A stretch of DNA of 64,000 nt. It comes from JANQEU01 sp965242805 (GTDB lineage Bacteria > Bacteroidota > Bacteroidia > Cytophagales > Cyclobacteriaceae). Where the stretch lies: NCBI GenBank assembly GCA_965242805.1, contig CBDETD010000002.1, positions 1,984,001-2,048,000 of the forward strand, read 5' to 3'. The translations under genes were made by a program, and so were the position numbers. The notes under the pieces were generated by a model. That model was not told the origin of the DNA. It was given only the letters and a program-made list of their open reading frames with translations, and searched no databases. This document shows, one piece after another, positions 24,714 to 33,523 of this stretch. Position 1 is the stretch's first letter, and every line of letters starts with the position of its first letter.

Positions 24714-26258
24714 ATGAGTGCAAAAAAAGATAGGTATGATGCAGTCGTGATCGGAGGAGGTCACAATGGACTTACAGCAGCATCTGTTTTAGGCAAAAGA
24801 GGATTGAGTGTTCTAGTCATTGAAAAAAATAAGACTATAGGAGGTCTTTGTGCAAAAGAGGAATTCCATCCCGGCTATTTCAATAATGGATTGCTTCATG
24901 ATACCTCTACCATTCGCAGTAATGTAATGTCGTATCTCAAACTGGAATCCCATGGACTAAAAATCGATAAATCAAGACCTTCAGTTACTTTTCTATCCGC
25001 AAACAGCCAGTCTATTACCATTGAAACAAATCTTGAAAAGACAGTTGAAAGTATAACTCGGATCTCAGAAAAAGATGGACAAGCTTACCGTGAGTATTAT
25101 GGGTTCATTGAAAAATTGAGACCATTCGTCCTCAAGTTATTATCTGAATCTCCTCCTGATATCTCAAATTTTTCTTTGTCGAATATCTTTTCCCTGCTTA
25201 GAAAGGGTATTTCGTTCAGGAACATGGGAAAGAAAACCATGTTGGAATTCATCAAGGTAGCACCCATGAGTGTCATGGATTTCCTCGACGAAAAATTTGA
25301 AACAGATCTGTTGAAAGCCGGATTGGCTGCTCCCTCAATATACGGATCATTCACAAGTCCAAGGTCAGCGTATACCACATTGAATCTATTACTTTGGGAG
25401 TGTTGTTCCCTACATCACATTCAAGGAGGCCCTTCGGCATTAATAGAATCGTTAAGAAAGTCCGCTGAACAAACCAAAGTCGAAATCATCACTGACTTGG
25501 CTGCCACAAACATCCTTATCGATGAAAATAAGATGGTCAGAGCTGTTAGACTATCAAATGGTGACGAGATCGCGACGAAAGAGATATATTCTTCCACAGA
25601 CCTGAAAGCCACTTTTTTTGACCTTATTAAAAACCACGAAATTGATTATTCCATAGAATCATCTGTTGATCAATTTCGCACCAGGGGCACTACTGCAAAA
25701 ATTAACCTGGCCCTCAATAAGAAAATCAAATTCGGTGATCCGGAACTTGGGACAAGTGAATATGTACGTACTGGTGATTCATTGTGGGAAATGGAAAAGG
25801 CGTTTGATCCCGTTAAGTATAAGCAGTTTAGCTCAACACCCATTTTAGATATTTATGTCCCATCAAGATCCGACCACTCCTGTGCACCGGACAGTTGTGA
25901 TGTGCTCTCAATATTAGTACATTATGTCCCATACCATCTTGATGAAAGTTGGAACGACTCTTCAAAAAAGAAACTCTTGAAGGCCGTGATGAAAACATTG
26001 GATACACTAATTCCGGATGTATCTAAATCCGTAGTGGGAAGCCAGGTTTTAACTCCAAAAGACATAGAAAACAAGTACGGAATTTCGGGAGGGCACATCT
26101 ATCATGGTGAACATGCCGTCGACCAATTATTCCCCAGACCTTTTCCCCAATTCAGTGGATATACTACTCCAATCGATGGCCTCATCCTTTGTGGTTCCAG
26201 CTCTTATCCGGGAGGAGGGATTACATGCGCACCAGGTTACCTGGCGGCCACTCGTTAG
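24714..26258 (+). CDS. FAD-dependent oxidoreductase, PYROXD2/phytoene desaturase-like (copy 2)
   Basis: A 514-residue paralogue of the preceding protein with the same architecture: VVIGGGHNGLTAASVLGKRG from residue 12, EKNKTIGGLCAKEEF and a C-terminal LILCGSSSYPGGGITCAPG. It differs in the segment after the FAD motif (FNNGLLHDTSTI here) and ends about 10 residues after the last FAD motif, slightly shorter than copy 1. Sequence divergence is large, so this is not a recent tandem copy. The two proteins may form a hetero-oligomer or act on successive intermediates. The start is ATG at 24714, one base after the previous stop. Confidence 0.82.
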   Translation: MSAKKDRYDAVVIGGGHNGLTAASVLGKRGLSVLVIEKNKTIGGLCAKEEFHPGYFNNGLLHDTSTIRSNVMSYLKLESHGLKIDKSRPSVTFLSANSQSITIETNLEKTVESITRISEKDGQAYREYYGFIEKLRPFVLKLLSESPPDISNFSLSNIFSLLRKGISFRNMGKKTMLEFIKVAPMSVMDFLDEKFETDLLKAGLAAPSIYGSFTSPRSAYTTLNLLLWECCSLHHIQGGPSALIESLRKSAEQTKVEIITDLAATNILIDENKMVRAVRLSNGDEIATKEIYSSTDLKATFFDLIKNHEIDYSIESSVDQFRTRGTTAKINLALNKKIKFGDPELGTSEYVRTGDSLWEMEKAFDPVKYKQFSSTPILDIYVPSRSDHSCAPDSCDVLSILVHYVPYHLDESWNDSSKKKLLKAVMKTLDTLIPDVSKSVVGSQVLTPKDIENKYGISGGHIYHGEHAVDQLFPRPFPQFSGYTTPIDGLILCGSSSYPGGGITCAPGYLAATR

Positions 26259-26356
26259 AGGTCTTGGGCTTATCACCATATCCAACCACATATAGCTTAG
26301 GAGCTACGGATATCTATTTTTTTAGTTAGTTTTCAACCTTTGAATTGTGTTAATGC

Positions 26357-27847
26357 ATGTCGGAACCTAAAGAACCTACCCTTTTTCAATCCCTGATACC
26401 AGTAATATTTCTTATTCTACTGCTATCTGTTAACGTTGGGATTTTCGGAGATAACGCACTTGATGGGTCCAACCAAATTGTTTTGATCCTTTCCGCTGCA
26501 GTGGCCACTATAGTTGCAATAAACCTTGGATTTAAGTGGAGTGAACTGCAAAAAGGGATTGTTAAAAGTATTAGTTCCGCTATGGGATCAATGCTGATCC
26601 TGTTATTAATTGGTTCATTAGCCGGGACTTGGCTTCTAAGTGGCGTTGTCCCAGCTATGATCTACTATGGCCTCAAGATCTTAAATCCTACTATTTTCCT
26701 TTTTGCCACTTGTATTGTATGTTCTATTGTATCAGTGGCCACCGGAAGTTCCTGGACCACCGCGGCGACGGTCGGAATAGCACTCATGGGAATTGGAAAG
26801 GCACTTGGGATAGGAGAAGGCCTAATAGCAGGGGCAATACTGTCAGGGGCATATTTTGGAGATAAAATGTCCCCTCTATCTGACACTACAAATCTGGCCC
26901 CAGCCATGGCTGGCACTGACCTTTTCACCCACATTCGGTACATGACTTTCACAACTGTACCATCAATCTCAATTGCCTTGGTTATTTTCCTGATAATAGG
27001 ATTTACACAGAATGCAGGTGGAAACGGTGACGGAACTGATCTGATCCTTTCTGCCATAACAAGCAAGTTCTACATAAGTGGTTGGTTATTTCTGGTCCCG
27101 GTAGTTGTTGTGGTATTGATTGTAAGAAAAATGGCTGCGATCCCTGCGTTGTTAATCGGCACTTTGCTTGCTGTCGTCTTTGCAGTCATTTTCCAGATGG
27201 AAAACGTAATGGAACTTGGTAAAGAAGTTGCCGTCAATGGGTTCCTCTTTGACTTTTTCATACAAAACTTTCCTAATTTCACCTATCTGTTCATGGGGAT
27301 CATGCAATCGTTATTTGGAGATACAGCTTACACAACCAATAACGAAATGGTCAATGAGTTACTAAGCTCCGGAGGTATGGCTGGAATGCTCGGAACCATT
27401 TGGTTGATCCTTTCTGCGATGATTTTTGGTGGAGTAATGGAACGGGCTGGTTTCCTGAAAAGGATCGCAAAGGCTATTATCAGCCTTGTGAATTCCACAG
27501 GGTCACTGGTGTCCTCCACAGTAGGAACTTGTATCTTCTTCAATGTCACAGCTTCCGACCAATATCTGGCCATTGTAGTTCCTGGCAGGATGTACGCAGA
27601 TATTTACAAAGACCGTGATTTAGCCCCTGAAAACCTTAGTCGATCCCTTGAAGATTCCGGAACGGTAACCTCCGTCCTCGTTCCATGGAATACTTGTGGT
27701 GCATACCATTCTTCCGTTCTTGGGGTGGCCACATCGGTCTATACACCTTTTTGCTTTTTCAACATCATAAGTCCATTTATGACGATGTTTTTCGCTTACG
27801 CTGGTATCAAGATCCGAAAACTTTCCGATAAAAAAGAACCAGCATGA
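26357..27847 (+). CDS. nhaC: Na+/H+ antiporter, NhaC family
   Basis: A 496-residue inner-membrane protein with about 11-12 hydrophobic helices. It exchanges cytoplasmic Na+ for external H+, or acts on small organic anions as some NhaC relatives do (for example malate/lactate antiport). The family motif region SGAYFGDKMSPLSDTTNLAP is at about residue 163. SLEDSGTVTSVLVPWNTCG at about residue 430 is also diagnostic. It begins 98 bases after the second FAD oxidoreductase gene on the same strand. Its stop overlaps the start of the exonuclease gene (ATGA). A transport role for the upstream pathway is possible but unproven. Confidence 0.9.
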   Translation: MSEPKEPTLFQSLIPVIFLILLLSVNVGIFGDNALDGSNQIVLILSAAVATIVAINLGFKWSELQKGIVKSISSAMGSMLILLLIGSLAGTWLLSGVVPAMIYYGLKILNPTIFLFATCIVCSIVSVATGSSWTTAATVGIALMGIGKALGIGEGLIAGAILSGAYFGDKMSPLSDTTNLAPAMAGTDLFTHIRYMTFTTVPSISIALVIFLIIGFTQNAGGNGDGTDLILSAITSKFYISGWLFLVPVVVVVLIVRKMAAIPALLIGTLLAVVFAVIFQMENVMELGKEVAVNGFLFDFFIQNFPNFTYLFMGIMQSLFGDTAYTTNNEMVNELLSSGGMAGMLGTIWLILSAMIFGGVMERAGFLKRIAKAIISLVNSTGSLVSSTVGTCIFFNVTASDQYLAIVVPGRMYADIYKDRDLAPENLSRSLEDSGTVTSVLVPWNTCGAYHSSVLGVATSVYTPFCFFNIISPFMTMFFAYAGIKIRKLSDKKEPA

Positions 27848-28443
27848 TGTTTCAGGAAAACATAACAAAAGATGAAATTCAAAATCTGCCTCTGATAAGA
27901 TTTGATGGCGACATTCATATAGTTGATGATGGCAAAAAAATAAAATCAGCAGTTCGGAGCCTTCAGAAACATGATGTAATTGGGTTTGATACCGAAAAGA
28001 AACCTACATTCCTTAAAGGACAATATCATCCAACCGCATTGGTACAACTTAGCACACAGGAAGAAGCGTTTCTTTTTAGGTTGCAGGAAATCGGTTTCAA
28101 TTCAGACCTAAAGGGGATTCTGGAATCACCAAATATTAGCAAGGTTGGGATAAGTATTCGGGATGATCTTGAAGCCTTGAAGATGATCTCAGATTTCAGA
28201 CCTGATGGCTTCGTTGACCTTAATGATGTGGCCGCTGAAATTGGGATACAAAGAAAAGGAGTTCGTAATCTCAGCGCTATTTTCCTTGAAAAGCGGATCT
28301 CCAAGAACCAACAGACATCTAATTGGGAAAATAAAACCCTCACCCCGGCTCAGACCGTATACGCAGCAACCGATGCATGGATATGTGTGGAAATATATTT
28401 TGACCTGTTAAAAAGAGGATTCATAGAAAATGGCTCTGTATAA
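27844..28443 (+). CDS. 3'-5' exonuclease domain protein (RNase D-like, DEDDy)
   Basis: A 199-residue protein that consists of a single DnaQ-like 3'-5' exonuclease domain without the HRDC domains of RNase D. The metal-binding residues are visible: Asp and Glu in GFDTEKKP (about residue 45), Asp in ISIRDDLEAL and the Tyr-x3-Asp of motif III in VYAATDAWICVEIY near the C-terminus. This makes it a DEDDy type like RNase D and WRN. Two adjacent ATG codons (27844 and 27847) are possible starts. Its gene overlaps the antiporter gene by four bases and the cupin gene by 14. Substrate (RNA or DNA) cannot be told. Confidence 0.85.
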   Translation: MMFQENITKDEIQNLPLIRFDGDIHIVDDGKKIKSAVRSLQKHDVIGFDTEKKPTFLKGQYHPTALVQLSTQEEAFLFRLQEIGFNSDLKGILESPNISKVGISIRDDLEALKMISDFRPDGFVDLNDVAAEIGIQRKGVRNLSAIFLEKRISKNQQTSNWENKTLTPAQTVYAATDAWICVEIYFDLLKRGFIENGSV

Positions 28444-28750
28444 CCTTGAAAACATTGATACTAAGGAAATTTTTCCGGGTTTCAATGGAAAAATGATACA
28501 TACGGATAGCATGACTATCGCGTACTGGGATATTGATGAAGGGTGTGAGCTGCCTGAGCATTCCCATGTTCATGAGCAAGTAGTCAATGTTCTTGAAGGA
28601 GAATTGGAAATGACAATTGGAGGCGAAACCGAAATACTGACCCATGGAAAAGTGTTTGTAATCCCTTCCAATGTTTCTCATTCAGGGAAGGCCCTAACCA
28701 AGGTCAAAGTAGTAGATGTGTTCAATCCTGTCCGGGAAGATTACCGATAA
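28430..28750 (+). CDS. Cupin domain protein
   Basis: A 106-residue single-cupin protein. Motif 1 is ELPEHSHVHEQVVNVLEGELE, where His, His and Glu supply the usual metal ligands, and motif 2 is VFVIPSNVSHSGKAL with the fourth His. It has no signal peptide, so it is cytoplasmic. Small cupins of this type are variously isomerases, dioxygenases or sugar-binding proteins; no choice can be made here. It begins inside the last 14 bases of the exonuclease gene, which indicates translational coupling, and ends 2 bases from the convergent YigZ gene. Confidence 0.85.
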   Translation: MALYNLENIDTKEIFPGFNGKMIHTDSMTIAYWDIDEGCELPEHSHVHEQVVNVLEGELEMTIGGETEILTHGKVFVIPSNVSHSGKALTKVKVVDVFNPVREDYR

Positions 28751-28752
28751 TT

Positions 28753-29349
28753 TCATTCAAGGACTTTGATATCAATACCTTTTTGAAGAAGTGATTCCTT
28801 GAACTGATTGATACTACTTTTTCGAATTCGACCGTATAAAGAACACCTTTGCAAATATTCTCTTTGTACTTCTTTGATCTCAAAATTGCCTAATACTCTC
28901 TCAAGTTCAGAGGTCTGGTCGTAATCAAAATCAACAATGAATTCAAACGTCGGATAGATGAGAACTGCTGTTGTCAAATTAAGTGCTTCATATGAGGCAC
29001 TCTTATAGGCTCGGATCAATCCACTTACTCCCAATTTGGTTCCTCCAAAATACCTGACGACAACAACCAAGACATTGGTCAATCCGAAAGACCGTATTTG
29101 ATTGAGTATCGGGTCACCTGCACTGTGTTTAGGTTCACCATCATCATTGGCCTTATACCTTTGATTTTCCATCCCAAGTACATAACCATAACAATGATGA
29201 CGAGCATCATAGTACTCACCTTTTAATTGGTCAAGTCTTTTTCGTACATCCTCTTCAGAAACTACTGGAAATGCAAAAGATAGGAATTTGCTGCCAAGTT
29301 CTTTGTAGATCCCACTTGTTGATTCTTTGATGGTCTTGAAATCCATCAC
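28753..29349 (-). CDS. YigZ/IMPACT family protein
   Basis: A 198-residue protein of the YigZ (UPF0029) family, the bacterial relatives of the translation regulator IMPACT. The family core is present: KSKFLSFAFPV-like entry, YYDARHHCYGYVLG at about residue 46, DDGEPKHSAGDPIL at about residue 70 and VVVRYFGGTKLGVSGLIRAY. The C-terminal ferredoxin-like domain follows (DFDYDQTSELERVL). The molecular role is not well established. The gene overlaps the upstream TPR gene by four bases, so the two form a small operon. Confidence 0.92.
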   Translation of the reverse strand: MMDFKTIKESTSGIYKELGSKFLSFAFPVVSEEDVRKRLDQLKGEYYDARHHCYGYVLGMENQRYKANDDGEPKHSAGDPILNQIRSFGLTNVLVVVVRYFGGTKLGVSGLIRAYKSASYEALNLTTAVLIYPTFEFIVDFDYDQTSELERVLGNFEIKEVQREYLQRCSLYGRIRKSSINQFKESLLQKGIDIKVLE

Positions 29350-30455
29350 TTTAGGAGTGATCTGGCCTCATTTAATACTTCATCAGTTTGGGCGTGAAGG
29401 ACCGCCAACTGAAAATATGACTCTGCGCTGGCTTCTTTTCCTCCCCTATCCAATATTCTTCCTGCACCCAGATAGGCTAGGCTTTTATAGTGGTCACCAT
29501 GTCCTTCAAGGGCATTTCCCATCCCAATTGCCTGGTTATAATAATCAAATGACATATCGTCATCACCCAATACTTTCTCACAATAAATGCCTTTGAAAAC
29601 ATTGCCGACAATTTTATAGTAAAGTCTGTCACAATCTATTAAGCCATCAATCACATGGGTAGGCAGTTGATTGAAGAACCCCGGTAAATTCAAGGACTCA
29701 AGATATTTGGATTGAACATAAAGATTTTCAGGATATAAACTGAGCAGGTCTTTCATGTATTTTTGCGCCTTGACAGGCTCCTCCTCATACCGCAGATAAA
29801 TATATCCGAGATAAACATAAGCTTCGACTTTTGAAATAACGGATTTTTCGGAAGCTTGCTTGATCTGGTCAATTCCTACTTCAATGTCCCCACTTCTGAA
29901 AAACCAAATAAATGGTTTCACAATTGGATTATCACGTGGATAGGCCTCTCGGAAATAATTGTAAATGCCTGAAGCAAACAAGAATTCAGGGTATTCCTCA
30001 ACGAGGTCAAATCCTTTTTTTAGCAAAGTATAGGCCCTGCTAGCTTCTCCTATAGCCTTCATGTATGCTCCCCTGTCCGCATAGTATTCGGCCAACAGAC
30101 CGCGAGATGCCATTTCGAAAAATATGGCTTCAGGTTCCTCCTCACCTAATCTAAATGCTGCATCTGCCGTTTCCAGCATTTTAAGTTTAAATTCTGTGAA
30201 GATCGAATCTGTCAAAACAGGAATATGCTTCCAGAGAACGCTGACACCTTCCATCATTGGGATAACGGGGTGCTTGGGAAGCATCTTCCTGGTTTTTTCA
30301 ATATAAATGGTGGCGGAATCCATATTCATTGAATAAATCATGTTTGCCGCGCCCATGACATGTTTCATGGCCTTTTCGTTGTTGAACAGAGTTTGTTGAG
30401 AGAACGAAAATGAGAATGTTAATGAAAATATTATGGTTGCAATTGGAGCTTTCAA
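29346..30455 (-). CDS. Exported TPR-repeat protein
   Basis: A 369-residue helical protein with a signal peptide of about 20 residues ending in SFSQ. The start is a TTG at 30453-30455. Tetratricopeptide-like helix pairs are visible throughout, for instance KVEAYVYLGYIYLRYEEEP and SLAYLGAGRILDRGGK-EASAESYFQLA near the C-terminus. Phrases such as YPENLYVQSKYLESL and AFRLGEEEPEAIFFEMA fit a solenoid that binds other proteins in the periplasm. It has no anchor, enzyme domain or recognised partner nearby. It precedes and overlaps the YigZ gene. Confidence 0.7.
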   Translation of the reverse strand: MKAPIATIIFSLTFSFSFSQQTLFNNEKAMKHVMGAANMIYSMNMDSATIYIEKTRKMLPKHPVIPMMEGVSVLWKHIPVLTDSIFTEFKLKMLETADAAFRLGEEEPEAIFFEMASRGLLAEYYADRGAYMKAIGEASRAYTLLKKGFDLVEEYPEFLFASGIYNYFREAYPRDNPIVKPFIWFFRSGDIEVGIDQIKQASEKSVISKVEAYVYLGYIYLRYEEEPVKAQKYMKDLLSLYPENLYVQSKYLESLNLPGFFNQLPTHVIDGLIDCDRLYYKIVGNVFKGIYCEKVLGDDDMSFDYYNQAIGMGNALEGHGDHYKSLAYLGAGRILDRGGKEASAESYFQLAVLHAQTDEVLNEARSLLK

Positions 30456-30503
30456 TTGTCTGCTAGATAGAATTTATTGCATTTTGGTAAGTTACAAATA
30501 AAG

Positions 30504-30511
30504 TACATTTG
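30504..30511 (+). promoter_or_regulatory. Candidate promoter of the GNAT/FemAB-like gene
   Basis: TACATTTG matches the -7 consensus. A TTTG lies at 30483-30486, 17 bases upstream of it, slightly closer than the usual 19-21. The element overlaps the assumed TTG start codon of the gene, which leaves that start in doubt. Confidence 0.4.
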
Positions 30512-31444
30512 CTTATAGGCTTAACACCAAAGTTATTTTCAAGTATCAATCCGTCATCGACAAGAATATTTAAAAATCCGGATGACTTTGCTTGCCATCA
30601 AAAGGCTCCATTATACTTCCGTTCGGAGTACTTAAAGCTGCAGGATTATGATCACATCGTCATAACGAAAGCCGGAGACCATATATTTTCCATCTTCGAA
30701 ATACAAGGGAAGGAGGCTGTTAGCTTACCTGGAAGTCCTTTTGGTTCCTTCTATTTATCTAGAGAAATAGATGAAAAGTTGTTGATCGATTTCCATAGAT
30801 CCACAATTGAGGAGTTAAAAAGACTTGGTGTGTTCAAAGTACAAATCACCCATCCTCCCAGTTTTTATGATGGTTTCATTCCAATCCAAGTGTTCCGAAA
30901 ATTGGGGTACATGACCTTATTTGAGGATCATAACCAGTGGATTGACCTAAAAAAGCCCATTAGATACCACAAGATGGAGACAAGAAAACTGGGAAAGCTA
31001 AGAGACGGCTGTTTGATCCGTGAAATGCGCCATGAAGAAATTCCTGATTTCTATGAATATATCCGTAAAGCGAGGGAAGAAAAAGGATTAAAAATTAACC
31101 TTTCACTGAACCTGTTCCAGTCCTTAGTAGAAACATTCCCTTCAAACTATGATGGATGGATAATAGAAAGAAATGGCAAGGTGATTTCAGAAGTTCTAAT
31201 GGTAAAAGTTACATCTGAAATTGTTTACTACTTTCTTCCAGCAACTTGCATTGAGGATAAACAGTACAGCCCAATGACGACATTAATTGATCATGTCATT
31301 CACCATTACCAAGATCGAAACTTTAAATATCTTGATATGGGAGTAAGTTCCATTGGAGGGGTGAAGCAGGAGAGTTTGTTTGACTACAAAGAAAGAATGG
31401 GAGCTTCATCCACCCCAAAACTTACAATGAGCCTGGAAATTTAA
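30509..31444 (+). CDS. GNAT/FemAB-like acyltransferase
   Basis: A 311-residue protein that resembles the two-domain GNAT fold of FemAB/FemX-like proteins, which add amino acids or acyl groups to cell-wall or surface molecules. Supporting segments are GSPFGSFYLS, VFRKLGYMTLFEDHNQWIDL at about residue 130 and the C-terminal YKERMGASSTPKL, which resembles the end of FemAB-like GNATs. The first codon appears to be a TTG that overlaps a -7 box, and no ATG occurs in frame for about 130 codons, so the exact N-terminus is unclear. It sits beside two glycosyltransferase genes, which suggests surface glycan or lipid modification. Confidence 0.6.
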   Translation: MLIGLTPKLFSSINPSSTRIFKNPDDFACHQKAPLYFRSEYLKLQDYDHIVITKAGDHIFSIFEIQGKEAVSLPGSPFGSFYLSREIDEKLLIDFHRSTIEELKRLGVFKVQITHPPSFYDGFIPIQVFRKLGYMTLFEDHNQWIDLKKPIRYHKMETRKLGKLRDGCLIREMRHEEIPDFYEYIRKAREEKGLKINLSLNLFQSLVETFPSNYDGWIIERNGKVISEVLMVKVTSEIVYYFLPATCIEDKQYSPMTTLIDHVIHHYQDRNFKYLDMGVSSIGGVKQESLFDYKERMGASSTPKLTMSLEI

Positions 31445-32655
31445 TGACCGGCCACAACGTCCTCATAGATACCTACGATCTTGTCAGTTATTCTTTCTGA
31501 CGAAAATCGAGAGCAAATATTATGTCGAATATTAGACGACTTGAAAGGATTCGTGGTTAAAACCTTGTCAATAGCCTTGGCCAGACCAGATTCGTCCTCC
31601 ACATCAACCAGGATCCCTATGTCATCATTAATGATATCTTGGGGGCCTCCACATTTGGTCGATATGATCGGTTTCCCACAGGATGCTGCCTCCACCAACA
31701 CATTACCAAATGTCTCGTGTCTGCTGGCTAGAACAAAGGCATCACAGGATCTCATTTCATCGAGAAGTGAATCCCTTCCAAGTTCCCCCAACCAATGAAT
31801 CGGATGTTTTAGATTTAGCTTGGATTCAAGAGATTTCAGTTTTGAAAACAATATACCTGCACCTGCTATTCTTAATTCGAAATCCGATTCGACCAACGCT
31901 GCAGCCTTCAATAATACGTCAAATCCCTTCTGTTCAACTAACCTGCCTGCAGAAAGGATCACTTTGCGGTTTTTTTTATCTCCATTTCCACTTGGCGTGA
32001 AGAATTCTAAATCTCTTGCAATCGGTACAACGCTTGTATGTTTGAATCCAAATTCACGAATTCTCGATTCTGCAAGCGTACTGGAGGCAATGATCTTCCC
32101 TGACTTCGCAATGGGTATTTTTAACCAATTCTTGATCTTACCATTTCCATTCAAAAGATCAGGGAAAGGAAATGGACTCATATGGCTGGTTATGACATAT
32201 GGAATATTAAATTTCTGAGAAATGAAATGAGCAATGATCGCCCCCGGATAACTCGCAGAAACGTGAATGATATCAACCTTACCAAACTCGGATTCGAAAA
32301 TTTTTAGATTCTCAACATTGGATTTGATTATATTCCTGATATTTCCCCTGAGAACCTTTCTTGTCCAAGTGAATGAGGGAGCATGGTATTCCGTACAGTT
32401 TGTTAGGAGCACCTTCTTCTCAGGTGTGACTTTCTTCATGAGTACTTTAATGATGCTTTGAAATGGTTTGGAACCCCATAAAAGCAATTCTTCATTTCCC
32501 TGCCCCCAAACGGAAATACCTATTGAAACTTCGGGGTGATGTTTTGCAATTAATTCTATTTCTTCTTTAATGAAAATACCATAGGTTGGATTTGACTCCG
32601 AAGGATACCAGGAAGGAATTACAAATACATTCAAACTATTGTCCATAAAGGTCAT
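31441..32655 (-). CDS. Glycosyltransferase family 4
   Basis: A 404-residue GT-B enzyme. The N-terminus FVIPSWYPSESNPTYGIFIKE is characteristic of GT4 proteins of surface polysaccharide clusters. IIHVSASYPGAIIAHFISQK follows at about residue 130. The donor half shows LSAGRLVEQKGFDVLLKAA at about residue 232 and the E-x7-E region ASRHETFGNVLVEAASCGKP at about residue 317. It probably adds a sugar to a lipid-linked glycan at the cytoplasmic face. Its stop overlaps the convergent GNAT gene by four bases. It is divergent from the next GT2 gene with only 24 bases between the starts. Confidence 0.9.
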   Translation of the reverse strand: MTFMDNSLNVFVIPSWYPSESNPTYGIFIKEEIELIAKHHPEVSIGISVWGQGNEELLLWGSKPFQSIIKVLMKKVTPEKKVLLTNCTEYHAPSFTWTRKVLRGNIRNIIKSNVENLKIFESEFGKVDIIHVSASYPGAIIAHFISQKFNIPYVITSHMSPFPFPDLLNGNGKIKNWLKIPIAKSGKIIASSTLAESRIREFGFKHTSVVPIARDLEFFTPSGNGDKKNRKVILSAGRLVEQKGFDVLLKAAALVESDFELRIAGAGILFSKLKSLESKLNLKHPIHWLGELGRDSLLDEMRSCDAFVLASRHETFGNVLVEAASCGKPIISTKCGGPQDIINDDIGILVDVEDESGLAKAIDKVLTTNPFKSSNIRHNICSRFSSERITDKIVGIYEDVVAGH

Positions 32656-32679
32656 TCATCCGTATATTACCTGTTACAG

Positions 32680-33522
32680 ATGAATCCAAAAGTATCAATA
32701 ATATGTCTTTGCTACAATCAGGCGAAATTCGTTGAGCTTGCGATTAATTCGGTATTAAATCAGACTTACAAGAATATTGAATTGATCATTTATGATGACT
32801 CAAGTCAGGATGAAAGTCAGGACATTATTGAAAGTGTCATTGGTGATTCAAAGGAAATATTATTTATGAAGGGGGAGGAGAACCTTGGGAATTGTAAAGC
32901 TTTCAACCGAGCATTTCAATTTACAACTGGTGATTACATCATTGATCTGGCCGCCGATGATGTACTGTTACCAAATCGGGTTGAAGCTGGCATTAATGAT
33001 TTTCTAAATAATGATAACAAGTATGGAGTACACTTTACAAATGCTGAGTTTATAGACGAAAATGGCGTTGTAATTGGCAAGCATTCAGAAGAAAATGCTG
33101 ATATGCCACAAGGAGATGTATATATCCAACTGATAAGAAGGTACTTTATCAACCCCGTAACAATGATGATCAGAAAAGAGGTTCTTACAGAATTGGGGGG
33201 ATACAACGAAGCTCTCCTTTACGAAGATTTCGATTTCTGGATCAGATCTTCACGAAAATGGTTATATCTGTACAATCCCATGATCCTTTCACAAAAACGT
33301 GAGGTACCAAATTCTCTTTCAAAAAAGCAGATGCAATTTCTCAACAAATATCACAGATCAACTCTTGAAGTCTGTAAGACCATATGGGAACTGAACACTA
33401 AACCAGAAGAAGATAAAGCACTAAGAGAACGAGTGATTTATGAGATCAAGAGAGCAATAACATCGGGAAATTTTAACCTGGTACCCGAATTTTATAATAT
33501 CTATAATAAAGCAGACCGATAA
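32680..33522 (+). CDS. Glycosyltransferase family 2
   Basis: A 280-residue GT-A enzyme. The N-terminal nucleotide-binding region is SIICLCYNQAKFVELAINSVLNQ, with the conserved Asp pair at DDSSQDES (about residue 40). The DXD-like metal site is in LAADDVLLPNR at about residue 92. The catalytic-base region is EDFDFWIRSS at about residue 184. There is no membrane segment. It starts 24 bases from the divergent GT4 gene, and the two may share a control region. Sugar donor and acceptor are unknown. Confidence 0.9.
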   Translation: MNPKVSIICLCYNQAKFVELAINSVLNQTYKNIELIIYDDSSQDESQDIIESVIGDSKEILFMKGEENLGNCKAFNRAFQFTTGDYIIDLAADDVLLPNRVEAGINDFLNNDNKYGVHFTNAEFIDENGVVIGKHSEENADMPQGDVYIQLIRRYFINPVTMMIRKEVLTELGGYNEALLYEDFDFWIRSSRKWLYLYNPMILSQKREVPNSLSKKQMQFLNKYHRSTLEVCKTIWELNTKPEEDKALRERVIYEIKRAITSGNFNLVPEFYNIYNKADR

Positions 33523-33523
33523 A

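Noticed and set aside
26200..26295. Possible frameshift truncating the second flavoprotein
   Set aside because: The other frame continues for only about 12 codons with no recognisable extension, and the FAD motif is complete before the stop.
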